In this document: positions 36,438 to 47,784 of the stretch, piece after piece
Layout of the letters: every line of letters begins with the position of its first letter
Position numbering within the stretch: the first letter of the stretch is position 1
From: Siphonodentalium dalli
Taxonomy: Eukaryota; Mollusca; Scaphopoda; Gadilida; Siphonodentaliidae
Length of the DNA: 64,000 nt
Direction of reading: 5' to 3'
Assembly: GCA_032622095.1 (NCBI GenBank)
Contig: CP136064.1
Span: 50,844,073-50,908,072, forward strand
Position numbers and translations under genes: made by a program
The notes under the pieces: model-generated
Seen by the model: only the letters and a program-made list of their open reading frames with translations
Told to the model about the DNA's origin: nothing
Databases searched by the model: none

Positions 36438-37513
36438 ATTTTTAACAGTGTATCAGGACAACTGATTTCGCCTCACTGGAACAGATCTATAAGTTAACGC
36501 AGATTAAAAGAGTATAATTACAACTACTTTCGTTTTCGTCGAAATGCGGGCATTTGATTGGTCGAGAGGCTACCGCGTGACCTGCGTCTATCAGCGCATA
36601 AACTTTGCAGTAGACGAGTCACATCGCGTAGTGACACTTTAAGAAAATTGGGCGAGTCTATAACCGTCGCCCCACACGACGTGCCCGGATGACGCGAAAG
36701 CGCGGAACGAGAATTCCATTAGAATTTCAGTGTAAAAACAACTCGAAAACTCAATGTTAGAAACATTTGAACAAGTAGTCTATGTCTATATTCCATGTCT
36801 CTGCTTCTTATCTACACTATACTATACTTATGTCTGTTCATTTCAGCCGTATTCATGTTTTTGTAAAGCTCGATTGAACACTCAAAGTTCGTGCCGCGTT
36901 TTTTATTTGTCCAATTTTCGAAAAAGCGTCTATGACAACGTGTATAGTTACTGCTGTGAACACAACTTATCATAAATCAGGCTGATCAACATGGCAAAAT
37001 TTATTGGAAATAAATAAAATGTGTTACCCGATTACAACCCTTTAAAAAAAATTTCAGCTTTATTACAATGCTAATGACATGACATTTGTCACGAGCACAT
37101 TAGATATGATCAGGGCATTTGTTTACAAATTACATCGCCATGATCGGACTGGAGTCTGGACTGGTCTGGAATTAATAATTTTACCGGAGATCGCGGATTC
37201 GACTCTGTGAGTGTTGAAAAGTATTGGGTTGTTGTTGAGTCATTTTAAACGTAAATCGTAATTTAAACGTAAACAAGTAATTCTTTTTATCATGGAATGT
37301 TCATTGCTGAAAATTGAAGTTGAAGCAAAAATATTTATTTTCTGAAAGTTTGCTTGACGAAATTGCTCGTTGACAATTTCGGTCAATTTATCTTCGGCCC
37401 ATCATCCAAATTTTGAGATCGTCCAATGGAAAATCATGTTTTGGCAATTAATTTTCTGAGATGGATTAATAGTAGATAGCTGAAAATAAAGTGTTATAGT
37501 TGTAATTATAAGC
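36438..37513. other. No recognisable feature
   Basis: AT-rich. A 73-codon ORF at 36754-36975 rich in Cys, Tyr and Ser has no known motif. No RNA gene seen. Confidence 0.35.
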
Positions 37514-37669
37514 CATCAACGTCGTTTTTCGTTTGATCTATGAGCGTATAGACCGATCAGTAGACGAATAACATACTTAGTATAATCCGCTTCGCGGAAT
37601 TATACAGTATGTTATTCGTCTACTGATCGGTCTATACGCTCATAGATCAACCGAAAAACGACGTTGATG
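37514..37669. repeat. Near-perfect 156 bp hairpin
   Basis: Arms of about 70 bp (CATCAACGTCGTTTTTCG...ACATACT) pair with their complement around a CCGCTTCGCGG centre. Only a few mismatches, so the structure is young or maintained. No coding sequence. Confidence 0.85.
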
Positions 37670-37700
37670 ACATATATATTTACACTCACAAGTGCATTCC

Positions 37701-38182
37701 TATTGTGGAACATGAATGCAGGACGTTGGTTGGTCGAAATTACGTCACATGACGTCGCGCGCTGACCCCAACTTGCATCCATTTTTGTGTAGACGCAACT
37801 TGCTCCGAGTCACGATAATAACGTTGGAAATGGACGCTTATAACTCTTTTAATCTGCCAGTTGACTCGATTGAGTGTAAATATAAGTAATGAATGTTGAT
37901 TTTGTTGCGTTCCACAGAGTATGGATGCAAGTTGGTCTGACATTTTCATGTGTGGAACGCTTTCGCGTTCCACACAAGATGTCAGACCAACTTGCATCCA
38001 TACTCTATGGAACGCAAGCAAATCAACATCCATTTCTTAATTTAAGCGCCAATTTCCAACGTTATTATCGTGGCTCGGTGCAAGTTGCGTCTACACAAAG
38101 ATGGATGCAAGTTGGGGTCAGCGCGCGACGTCATGTGACGTAATTTCGACCAGCCAACGTCCTACATTCATGTTCCACAATA
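37701..38182. mobile_element. 482 bp foldback with central 105 bp hairpin
   Basis: Outer arms TATTGTGGAACATGAATG and reverse complement, with matching inner segments including GACGTTGG, ACGTCACATGACGT and CCCAACTTGCATCC. The centre (about 37907-38013) is itself an almost perfect hairpin, GTGTGGAACGC-TTTC-GCGTTCCACAC at its apex. Paired ORFs on opposite strands (37740-38033 minus, 37889-38143 plus) give similar proteins only because of the inverted repeat. Confidence 0.8.
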
Positions 38183-38508
38183 CGAGAAATGGAGGTATTG
38201 AAGAAAAAAATATATATATATTAATTGTTGTTCGAACTATACACAGTACATTTGGCTTTTTAGTACTTACAGAAAACCATGCGTTAATTGGACTTGATTC
38301 ATGACGAATTAATTGACGGCCACCGCAGGGAGTTTGACAAAGAAACATGACTGACAGTACAACATGCAGGATGTTGCTCTACATGTGGTTGCAATACGTG
38401 AATGAGCCATGAGAACAGGTGGTAACAGCTTATACGACCAATAATAGGGAACTTTCGCAATGTCACGGTTACAAACGTATTGCGCTCCATTGATAATTCG
38501 ATAAAATC

Positions 38509-38831
38509 TTAAAGTGGTAGGCCTACTGTACAATAAATTCGGCCATTTATGGGACCATCTCGTTTTATACCCAACATAGCCATTAGTGGAAAATACACTC
38601 AATTACTTTATGAACGATGCAAACCACATGGTAATTATAATGAAAATGAATTTATTAGTTTAGTTATAAATTTATATTTTCATTATAAATGCCATGTTGT
38701 TTTCATATAACACCCGAGTGTTGTTTGCACTAATCCAAGGCTCAAATTCATTCATTTGTGCATACATTCTGTTGAGTATAAAATGAGATGGCCCCATACA
38801 TGGCCTGATTTAGTGTACTGTACCTCTTTAA
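38509..38831. mobile_element. Family E TTAA-ended foldback, diverged copy
   Basis: TTAAAGTGGTAGG...CTACTGTAC left and GTACTGTACCTCTTTAA right. Inside, CGGCCATTTATGGGACCATC matches the copy at 43120-43484. Arms are eroded. Confidence 0.6.
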
Positions 38832-38865
38832 ATTGATTAATGTTTCTGTTGAGTATAAATAATGA

Positions 38866-39116
38866 AACTCACTGTTAAACATTAAACTCAGCACCCAGTG
38901 TTAAACATTAAACTCAGCACCCAGTGTTAAACATTAAACTCAGCACCCAGTGTTAAACATTAAACTAACTCAGCACACAGTGTTAAACATTAAATTCAGC
39001 ACCCAGTGTTAAACAGTAAACTCAGCACCCAGTGTTAAACATTAAACTCAGCACCCAGTGTTAAACATTAAACTAACTCAGCACCCAGTGTTAAACATTA
39101 AACTCAGCACCCACTG
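38866..39116. repeat. 27 bp tandem array, left part
   Basis: Units read AACTCAGCACCCAGTG plus TTAAACATTA. Some have an extra AACT. Interrupted at TTAA 39117-39120 by a family B element and continued at 40954. Confidence 0.9.
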
Positions 39117-40953
39117 TTAAAGATACCGGCGGCGTTGGCGTTGGGTATTCTGTTAAAATATTCACCTCCGTCAAAAAACGCCATAAACAGAAGGAATAGT
39201 AAAATATAGACATACCTTGTTCTTACACCAATCAGAAATACGGCATAAACAGTATGTTATTGTCAAATGTTTTTCCTTTGTTATGTAAACAAAAGCAAAA
39301 AACGTTACAGACCTGGCTTTTGTTTAGATCCGGATATGGTAAACATAAAGAGCGTTATTACTTGCGCCAGTCCATGCTGGACGCAAGTAATGTTTTCGGT
39401 CCGGATCTCTGTTTATTTGTCTGTCTGTTTATTTGTCCTTCCGCGAATATGTTACGTCATACCGGAAGTAGATACTGTAAATAATGGACACACTAATATG
39501 AAATGGTTGCATCAAATGTAATTTAAATCCACATATATACTTAATTTGCATCGTTATCTGGTTTTATTTTGGTAATAAATCGTTCATAAATGAACAATAT
39601 TGAATTATTTCTTTCTGGAAACCGATCAAGACGCCATGACGTCACGACGCACATCGGGACGTCACGAGCTACATGGGCGCGCAAAACACCAGACATGATT
39701 GCGTCGATGTCCAGACAGCTGAGACTCGTATAACACGGGCTGGCTAAACCATTCCATCTGCCAACAACTTCGTGTTGTTTTATTATAAATATATATATAT
39801 ATACTGCATGAAAACAAAAGTGGGCAATAGTACTGCACATTAGAAGCCTATATTATCTAACTTGAAACTCGAGGAATGAGTTGAGATCAAGTCTAAAAGA
39901 TGCGTGCGAAATCTTTTTTTTTTTCTCGCAGAGACAGTGAGGTGCGAACATATTTCTAGAAAGTTCAAAACATTTTCGAAAGATCCTGGTGCATATAAAT
40001 CATTACGGCCAAACAGTCGAGCGCGTGGTTCAATTGAAAAACAATTGCACTGAAAAATGTGAATGTGTAAACATGGATTATTAAAATGCCTTATTAATTA
40101 ACTGTGAAAACAAGCTCTCTCATGCATTCTCAACGCAATAGACATTTTGATGATATGTTCCCCAAGACTGCAGATCAATCGCTAAGGGAGTGTTCTCATT
40201 GACACACTGTTAATCAAAGACTAGCCAATGGTCGCGTGTCTTTTATTTAATTGTGTTGGTATTTGTATTTTACTTTGATGGTTTTTGTCACTGAAGTGCA
40301 ATGGCATACACACTTGATGTCATTCTAGTCAAACTAGTAATTTAACCCAATTGGTATATAATATGGCATCATCGGCAACCAATCGTTTTCACACCCTTTA
40401 TATGAACGATGTCTATATTGTTCTATAGATATGTCAAACAACTGGTACGTATTACTAAGACTAGCATTAGTGTAATAGATCAACTTGAGATAAACAGAGA
40501 TATTCTGTCCATACACACAACTATATTTCAGCGATGGATGAACTGAGATGTGATATCCAGAGTTTTGTTATCGATCTCTCTCAAACGAGGGGCCAGCACC
40601 CGTGTTTCAAACTGTTGTTGGTAAGACACCACAAAACATGCCAAATGTGTGATGGGCCCAAGTATAGGCTGCTCCAGTGAGTATATTCTAGTTTGTTACT
40701 GTTTTCCTGATAAGGAAATAATAAAGAGCATTTATATAATTTGCGTGTGATTAACCAATAGAATTGAGTTGTGTTATGTAACCAGATGCAAAACTTCTGT
40801 AGCACGAGCAGTTCTTGTTTACGTACACCATCGTACGTCTTGACGACAATATACTATTTACGCGCTGATTATATTTATTTTAATATTCCTTCTGTTGATG
40901 GCGATTTGAACATATATGAATATTTCTGCAACGAACGCCGCCCGTGCCTTTAA
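39117..40953 (+). mobile_element. Family B element copy 3, split by a 1.33 kb insertion
   Basis: Left part 39117-39357 (TTAAAGATACCGGCGGCG) and right part 40692-40953 (ending CGCCGCCCGTGCCTTTAA) join into a typical copy of about 503 bp. TTAA is duplicated on both sides and the host 27 bp array resumes in phase after it. This is direct proof of TTAA target duplication for the family. Confidence 0.85.
39358..40691 (+). mobile_element. 1.33 kb insertion with Helitron-like CTAG end
   Basis: Comparison with other family B copies places the insertion between GTTA and TTTGTTACTG. It ends CTAG|T. The left end has hairpin ACTTGCG-CCAG...CTGG-ACGCAAGT, followed by a TGTTTATTTGTCTGTCTG tract like Helentron-like 5' ends. 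A-T target and CTAG end fit a Helitron-like insertion. The left end starts TTAC rather than TC, and the 3' hairpin is weak. Contains TGACGTCA at 39637-39644. No Rep/helicase ORF. Confidence 0.5.
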
Positions 40954-41155
40954 ACATTAAACTCAGAACCCAGTGTTATACATTAAACTCAGCAACCAGT
41001 GATAACAATTAAACTAACTCAGCACCACTGCTAAACATTAAACTCAGCACCCAGTGTTAAACATTAAACTCAGCACCCAGTGTTAAACATTAAACTCAGC
41101 ACCCAGTGTTAAACATTAAACTCAGCACTCAGTGTTAAAAATTAAACTAACTCGC
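40954..41155. repeat. 27 bp tandem array, right part
   Basis: Same unit as 38866-39116, starting in phase with ACATTAAACTCAG after the family B element. The first units are more diverged. Confidence 0.9.
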
Positions 41156-42354
41156 CCGATTTAACACCATAAAACTACCATTGGTACGTTTTATGTACCA
41201 CGCAGAGAAATAATAAGATACTACAAATTAGACCATTAATATAAGAGGGCAAATATCGACTTTAAAAAGGGGAAGTTTTATCTCGTTTTACATGCTTTCG
41301 TTTCACAAATAGCAGTAGATCATAAAGAGCGTTCTCAATTATGACCGTTCGTACTCGTTTTCATCGTAAAATTTGACGGATTGTGGATTTTCGCGATGCC
41401 TGTGACATGTTGGTGATGGCAAGTATTTTCTTTTTCATTTTCAGATGGAAAAGTTTGACTAATTCGTTGTCAAATCGGACCGTGGATATTTAATGTGTTA
41501 CTATAACAACCGCTTCTATTGGAAGATTGGGGAACATATACATGTATCTAATCAAACAGTCCGAACGTCCTATCATTTGCTTTCACTGTTTAGTAAAATT
41601 ACATTAGAATGATATTGGAATACCAATATATGCTAATCTTGCACGAGCTGGTCTTCGTGTTCTTACCGAACATTACCAGTACTTAAATAAGTGTAATATG
41701 TTTTCGGCTCCACATGACATGTCTACAGATATGACACACAGATGTAAAAAATGTCAATAATTCCATTTACAACTGTCTAGTGATGTGAGCAAAATAACGC
41801 ACCATAATAATGGTTGTATCGAAGTGAATAAATTTCCCAAAAATGTTACTGTCTTCCAATTCACCGACGAAGACCAAAAGGTGATAAGTCTAATTTAAAT
41901 TCAATATCGCTAGAACGGTGGTCATTTTTGACGCAAACCATATATGACGGAATCGATAACTTGAGATTAAGAAGTATTTTACAGAACGTTAGATGGACAA
42001 GGTTCTACCATGCCGGAACATACATCATTATTTGCTCGAAAATGGCGGTAATTTATCACTCATGGTAATTTCAATATTCCAAATTTATCAGCAAGCTATT
42101 AGACTAATAAGCTATTCCAACAACTCATCTTGGATACTGCAAAAACCGGACATCGAACAAATTTGTCTTAAAATAGATTTTGGCGTTCAAATTTCACAAC
42201 CTCGAAGAATGGTGATCGAAGTCACTTGAACACTGATATCTTATCAAGTCATATTCATACGGGGACGATATTCATAGTGAGCTAGCAATAATTGATACAT
42301 AGCCCATTCGGTATCGTTTGTAGTTGAGTTATTTTTATTGACGAAGATATAGAG
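41156..42354. other. No gene; one isolated ATAAAGAGCGTT
   Basis: AT-rich, with ATAAAGAGCGTT at 41322-41333 outside any delimited element. A 78-codon ORF at 41993-42229 has no recognisable motif. Confidence 0.35.
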
Positions 42355-42899
42355 TTCATAGCGGAATTTACAAAACGAGTCCAGTAATTTAAATTAGGCC
42401 TGGGCCTAGCCTTCGGCGAGGTCCAGCCCTAATATACTGGACGAGTTTTGAACATTCCGCTATAAGCAGGGGACGTCGGACGAGTTGTAGATTCTATTTA
42501 GTACATGATCCGAGACCTCGACAAAACATACTTAAATTAACAAATGGGACGCGAAACTACCATCGGCTTCTATAAGGTATAATATGCGATGACGTTTCAA
42601 GTAACTATGCGTTGTTTGCCCGCGTAAAGAAATAGTCCCAGATAACAAAGACTCTTTGGCGTATTTAATGGCGTATATTTAATGACATAACTTTTCAAAC
42701 TCTTCATTCATTATAGTGTGTTGGAAACATATTGGAAGTCATCGTATTTTGAGACGTAGCGTATACGGAATGTAAACAGACAAGCCGGAAGTCAAAGGTC
42801 ACCTGGCACCATTTCCAGCTATATATTTAACGAACTTTTAATTTCACAATTTATAGAATGGGTGTATTGAATGGAATAAGGGTAGGATCATGTAATAAA
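42355..42899 (+). repeat. Family F dispersed repeat, copy 1
   Basis: Matches 48502-48991 in the same orientation, from ATAGCGGAATTTACAAAAC to GGTAGGATCATGTAATAAA. The left 115 bp form a hairpin (GCGGAATTTACAAAACGAG... / ...GAGTTTTGAACATTCCGC). No coding region in common. Confidence 0.7.
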
Positions 42900-43119
42900 G
42901 GATGAATAATTACTTCGATAGGAGACATCTTGCCGCCATTTTCGAGGAAATTATGACGTGGTTTCCCGTCAATGTCAACACAAATTTCGAAATAACGGCT
43001 GGAATAACAATCTAGCAATCGACCTATCTCAGCAGAACATACTCATATAACAAATCTATATATATCTGCTGCTGTAAAGTCACAAGTGAGAGAGTGGCTC
43101 AAGTGATATTTTTCGTACC

Positions 43120-43484
43120 TTAAGGGGTACTGTACCCTAAATCCGGCCATTTATGGGACCATCTCCTATTATACTCAACATAATATATGCAACAAATAAA
43201 TGAATTTGAGCCATGGATGAGTGCAAAACACACTCATGTGCTCTCTGAACGATGCAAACAACTTGATAATTATAATGAATATGATTTTATGACTCCAGCC
43301 ACTGCTCCAGCCATAAATTTATTTTCAGTATAATTACCATGTTGATTGCATCGTTCATAGAGCACATGAGTGTATTTTGCACTCATCCATGGCTCAAATT
43401 CATTCATTTGTTGCATATATTATGTTGAGTATAAAAGGAGATGGTCCCATAAATGGCCGGATTTGGGGTACAGTACCCCTTTAA
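43120..43484. mobile_element. Family E TTAA-ended foldback, best copy
   Basis: TTAAGGGGTACTGTACCC left and GGGTACAGTACCCCTTTAA right, with TTAA at both ends. The two halves are inverted copies throughout (CCGGCCATTTATGGGACC, TTTGAGCCATGGATGAGTGC and others), so the 365 bp can fold into one long hairpin. No coding capacity. Confidence 0.8.
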
Positions 43485-43594
43485 GGAGTATGCAAATATT
43501 AATGTGAGAAATAATATTCAATATATCATTAATTCTCTACTCTAATGCACATGTGTTGTGTTTGTTGGTCCCATCTTCCTGTTAAAGCCTTAAC

Positions 43595-44056
43595 ATATGA
43601 TGCTGGACATTTGCAGAATGAGATCCACATGGATTAATTTAGTGACGCTGCCCCGCACAGCGGGCTAGCATCACTAAATTCACCCTCTGTGGACCTCATT
43701 CTGCGTATAGGCCTCATCTTCTCTGGACAAGTATCTTTATCATCAAATTAACAAATGTTTTATTTTATTTTTAAACTTCTTTGGAAAGTTTCTTTTTCAT
43801 TTCTGTATAGTTTCTCTTTATACCCACATTGGCAGACGACACAGCGCATGACCGATGTGCCAAATGGGTGCACATAACCGGCTTCACCATCTGGGAACTT
43901 AAATATGTGTCTATTATAGGTCTCCCATAGCATATGAGGCCATGCAGAATGAAGTCCCCGTATGATGAATTTAGTGATGCTATTGTCCGCTATACGGGGT
44001 AGCGTCTCTAAATTCATCCTATGGGGACATCATTCTGCAAATGTCCAGCACCATAT
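43595..44056. mobile_element. Paired-hairpin element, family D
   Basis: Outer arms share TGCTGGACATTTGCAGAATG. Each end is a hairpin of about 95 bp: 43613-43704 with apex CCCCGCACAGCGGG, and 43943-44037. A 240 bp spacer lies between. The architecture equals family C, but no sequence is shared. The minus ORF 43760-44017 runs into the hairpin and lacks motifs. Confidence 0.75.
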
Positions 44057-44183
44057 TTTGACGCCTGTTCCCGTGATATCAGCTTTCATAATACATTTAA
44101 ACAAGTTCTGATAATACCCAGACCCCGGGCCCCGGTGACTCAGTTAGTAAATTGCATGGTAAATTAGTCTAATATAAGGCGTC

Positions 44184-46031
44184 CAGGGGCCTATACTATA
44201 GAATACATTTTTTGTAATAGCAGGCTTATTTGAGCCGTACAGAAGGTGTCGAGTACTACTATGGACCACTGTAATCTAGCAGCTAACGCGATTTCTTGTA
44301 AATCACAAAAAGACGGCAAATCGAGTACTATCGACCACCGTTCGTCAAACGCACATCTAAACATTTGTGATTTTATCAAGGGAAATTACTCTAATGATAT
44401 ATGCGAATGATATGGCAATGCCTATTTGTGTCAGTTGGTGAGTGATTTAGTTGATGAATAAAGGTACATAATGTGTGACTAGTTTCCGATACTTGTGTTA
44501 TTTTGACCACAATTGCGCACGATGAAAAGTAATTCCTTCGGTATCGTATGGAATATTTACCATTTTCAGATGGTTTATGTTACATAAACATGTAACATGA
44601 AACATTTGAAATTAACGGTTTTTCGAAAAGGGTCGGCAAGCACACATATCGGTTGCCCTTCAAATGGCCACATCAACTTTATATAGCAATATTACCAAGG
44701 ATGGAACCTGATTTGTCTAGCTAGCTTAGGGCTGGGACAGCGGCTGAAATATTAGAAGTGGAAACATCTAGACCTTAATAGTTGAAAAGGTTGAGGTACA
44801 ATGCATCTGGGAAAATTCAAACCCATGATGGGGTGCGATGGCTGTTCTCTGACTTGGTTTTTTCGACCTGTGTCAAGGATGGGTGTTCATTTGGAAATTC
44901 CAATGTGGACGAACACTCCCTCGTCCAGGGTCTCCGGGGACATCCAACCTCGATTTTAAAACATATATATAGCACCATCTACTTAAACTATACCTAATTA
45001 ATGGTACATTCCATTTATACCCAACTAAGCGGCTGAATTTAGGTCAACATATGACATTTGGTTTATAACCAACACGCACTACTACATTGGTAAGTTAAGG
45101 ATCATGAGACCCCGATTTTTTCTAAGAATTCACTCATGGAACATTCTGTGCGGCACTATTGGCCAAATTAAATTGTTTAGACCACAATGTGAATGCAAAC
45201 TTCTTGAGCACACAAATGCCATGCGGTTCAAATATGTTTCATAATGTCATGGTAAATATTTGGGGTCCACTGATTCTTAACGCAACTTAGCCTGAAATTA
45301 TCAGTAACTGTTTCAACACGAAATGCCACCACCCCCGATTCACCGCGTATCCGTGTACCTTCGCACAAAGATCGTTAATACGTTTTGAGCCCAAGCCCCA
45401 CAACTTTAACTCTTTAATTCCGTTCATAATTAAAATCTCCTTTCAAACTCCATTGAGCGTAAACCACCTCAATGGGTTAACAATTGAGATTCCGTGACTG
45501 CATTACAAAGAACATGTACCCAGCTAATCGCACTCACAATTATCCGCACGGATCATCGTCGTGGTCACGGCGTGAAAAATCAATTATGTAGCCTATGCCG
45601 TTGTAATCTAATACGGATTTTTTACAAAAATAGTATTATCGCTGTACTATAGAACCCGCTTAGCCCGTACTTTATCATTCCGTATTGCGAATTTTTACAT
45701 ATTACAAAGCTGTAGCGTTCGAGTACTATGAAAACATGAACAGATGAAACTTTCAGGCCCCTTTTTCTCCACCAAATGCAAAGATTTTCCGGTCAAGTGA
45801 ATCCCGGTATATAGATGGTTCGCCAAAAAAGATCATATAAGTCATTGCATGTCAATGTATTTTGCATATACAGAGTTTTGGGCATATGTTGAGTTTCAAT
45901 CTACAATGAAAGAAATACACTGATAGAAATACAGTCGAATACTATAGAACACAAAGTATGTATTACAAAATTTGTAAATCACAAATTAACGCTGATATTA
46001 AAAAAATTGTATTCTATAGTATAGGCCCCTG
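44184..46031. mobile_element. hAT-like 1.85 kb element with subterminal repeats
   Basis: Ends CAGGGGCCTATACTATAGAA and reverse complement TTCTATAGTATAGGCCCCTG. CAGGGG ends are typical of hAT elements. Copies of (T)CGA(G/A)TACTAT(G/A)GA(A/C)C occur near both ends (about 44250, 44318, 45640, 45718, 45932), as expected of transposase-binding sites. An 8 bp target duplication is not evident (AAGGCGTC versus AAGTTGCG). No transposase ORF. Confidence 0.6.
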
Positions 46032-46357
46032 AAGTTGCGTAGCTGGTTAGAACTCAAGACAACGTCTCCTGGAATAATTACAATTCACAAGAGTGCACAT
46101 GAAACCGGCTTGGACCTTTAAGCACTATCGAAATTACACAGTCTTAAGCTGTTTCTCAAATGTCAAAATGTTGTCAGTTCTCGGGCTCTGGAGTGGCAGG
46201 TATTATTACCACGATGAATGATTGGATATTAGTCCCCTGGCTGCTGTATGCTATTTCTCCCAGTGATAACGTCTGGCGGATTTTGTATGCCAAGTCAAAA
46301 TCACAAGTATCGACTCGACTCGAATTCGTCGCCGATTGCACGTGGTTCAAGATTGAG

Positions 46358-46825
46358 TTAAAGGTACTCAATCCGATCAAAGGGTCCCCATATCATCAAG
46401 ATACACCAACAACAATAAAAAAAATTCTTCAAAATACGCTTTAGTTATCAAAATCGATTAATTGCAACAAAATAATGCTAACTAACCACTGTCAATTATG
46501 GTATCAAATTTCCCAAAATGTGTTATTTATCAACATATTGTTCAACGAAATATTGCCGTATTATCACATGAGTATTCATGAAATTTGGCCGTATTACCAC
46601 TTGTGTTTAGAGTTATCCATCTTCGTCCGCAATTTTTACCGAGACCATCCATTTGACGGCGTGTTTCTGGGCCACAAACATTTTAAATACAAACTTCAAA
46701 AATCGATATCTGATCACTCTGAGCTTTGATGGGTTGGTTCCTCGACTCGAATCAAATATTTTTTTTACCCCCGAAGCCAAAGAAATAGTAATTTAGGAGC
46801 GTTAAATCGGATTGAGTACCTTTAA
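46358..46825 (+). mobile_element. Family G TTAA-ended element, unbroken copy
   Basis: TTAAAGGTACTCAATCCGAT left and ATCGGATTGAGTACCTTTAA right, with TTAA on both sides. The 468 bp interior matches the two parts of 19121-20898. ORFs starting outside (46160-46444) cross the boundary and are artefacts. Confidence 0.8.
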
Positions 46826-46936
46826 AAACTGGCGCTATCTGTATCTACACATAAGACTTAATATCACAGACAATGTCTGTAGTATACGAACTTTTTAGGG
46901 CATGGCGATCATAATCGTGAAAAGGCCCCGTCTGTC

Positions 46937-47341
46937 TTAACCCTTTACCCAACATAAGGGCCATGTGCCAATGCATTCTCTTATATATGCGAGTCGACCA
47001 TAGGTCGCCTCGCATATATAAGAGAATGCATTGGCTTAACACATTAAAAATTATAAAATTGTTAAAGAATGTAAGAAAAAATTGTAAAAAGTGTTAAAAA
47101 AAATAGTTTTTTTAGGCCAATGCATTCTCTTATATATGCGAGGCGACCTATGGTCGACTCGCATATATATATAAGAGAATGCATTGGCACAGGGCATAAC
47201 TGTAACCATCACAATGTGGTCAAGGAGCCGGTTCCAATGATATCCATATTTGTATGGTTCTATTGAGACAGACCCAAGATATTTTAGGCTGTTGAAGCTT
47301 TATTTGGCCGGTTTTGGCCGGTTTGTTGGGTAAAGGGTTAA
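46937..47341. mobile_element. TTAA-ended carrier with family C module, copy 2
   Basis: TTAACCCTTTACCCAACA ends with TTAA, family C paired hairpins at about 46961-47194, and a unique right arm (CACAATGTGGTCAA, TATTGAGACAGAC, TTTTGGCCGG). Nearly colinear with 10056-10467, so the carrier and module moved together. Confidence 0.8.
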
Positions 47342-47784
47342 TACATCTTGAAGTCATCATATTTGATATCCCCACGATCGTTGGAATTCGGAGACCGACA
47401 CCAGCAACTCGAGAAGGTCAGATTATTCTACAACGGTGTCTTCTTTCTGGTGCGATGAATAACTGTACGAATAATTGCTCTATTGTGTTCATCACTCACA
47501 GGTCTAACAAACCAGAGATCTGGCTGGTAGTCTGACGCCATCGACGGTATCCAAGTGACCCACAACATCGTCCTGTAGATTAGTGTGATATTTGGCAGTT
47601 GACTGGACATTGGCTGTACGACGACACGTCGCTTCACTCTAGACGCGACCGTGGCGGTGAATATAGAGAGCTACGGATCGCTGTACGACGACACGTTGAT
47701 TCACTCTGAACGCCACCATGGCGGTGAATATAGAAAGCTACTGATCGCCGTAGAGCCAGTGGTCAGTCTAATTTGGAATCTGAA
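47342..47784. other. Unrecognised segment with 67 bp tandem duplication
   Basis: CTGTACGACGACACGT...GGCGGTGAATATAGA occurs twice, starting at 47614 and 47681. A minus ORF of 69 codons (47428-47637) is somewhat GC-richer than its surroundings. I recognise no domain, so a decayed exon or transposon piece cannot be excluded. Confidence 0.4.

Noticed and set aside
37740-38143. Two similar proteins on opposite strands
   Set aside because: Produced by the inverted arms of one foldback; no family motif.
44100-44165. tRNA gene at GACTCAGTTAGTAAATTGCA
   Set aside because: A-box-like only; no B box within a plausible distance.
46160-46444. 94-codon plus ORF
   Set aside because: Crosses the left boundary of the family G transposon at 46358, so it cannot be one gene.
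47428-47637. 69-codon minus ORF as a conserved exon
   Set aside because: Slightly GC-rich, but the adjoining 67 bp duplication contains in-frame stops and no family is recognised. Kept only as an uncertain segment.
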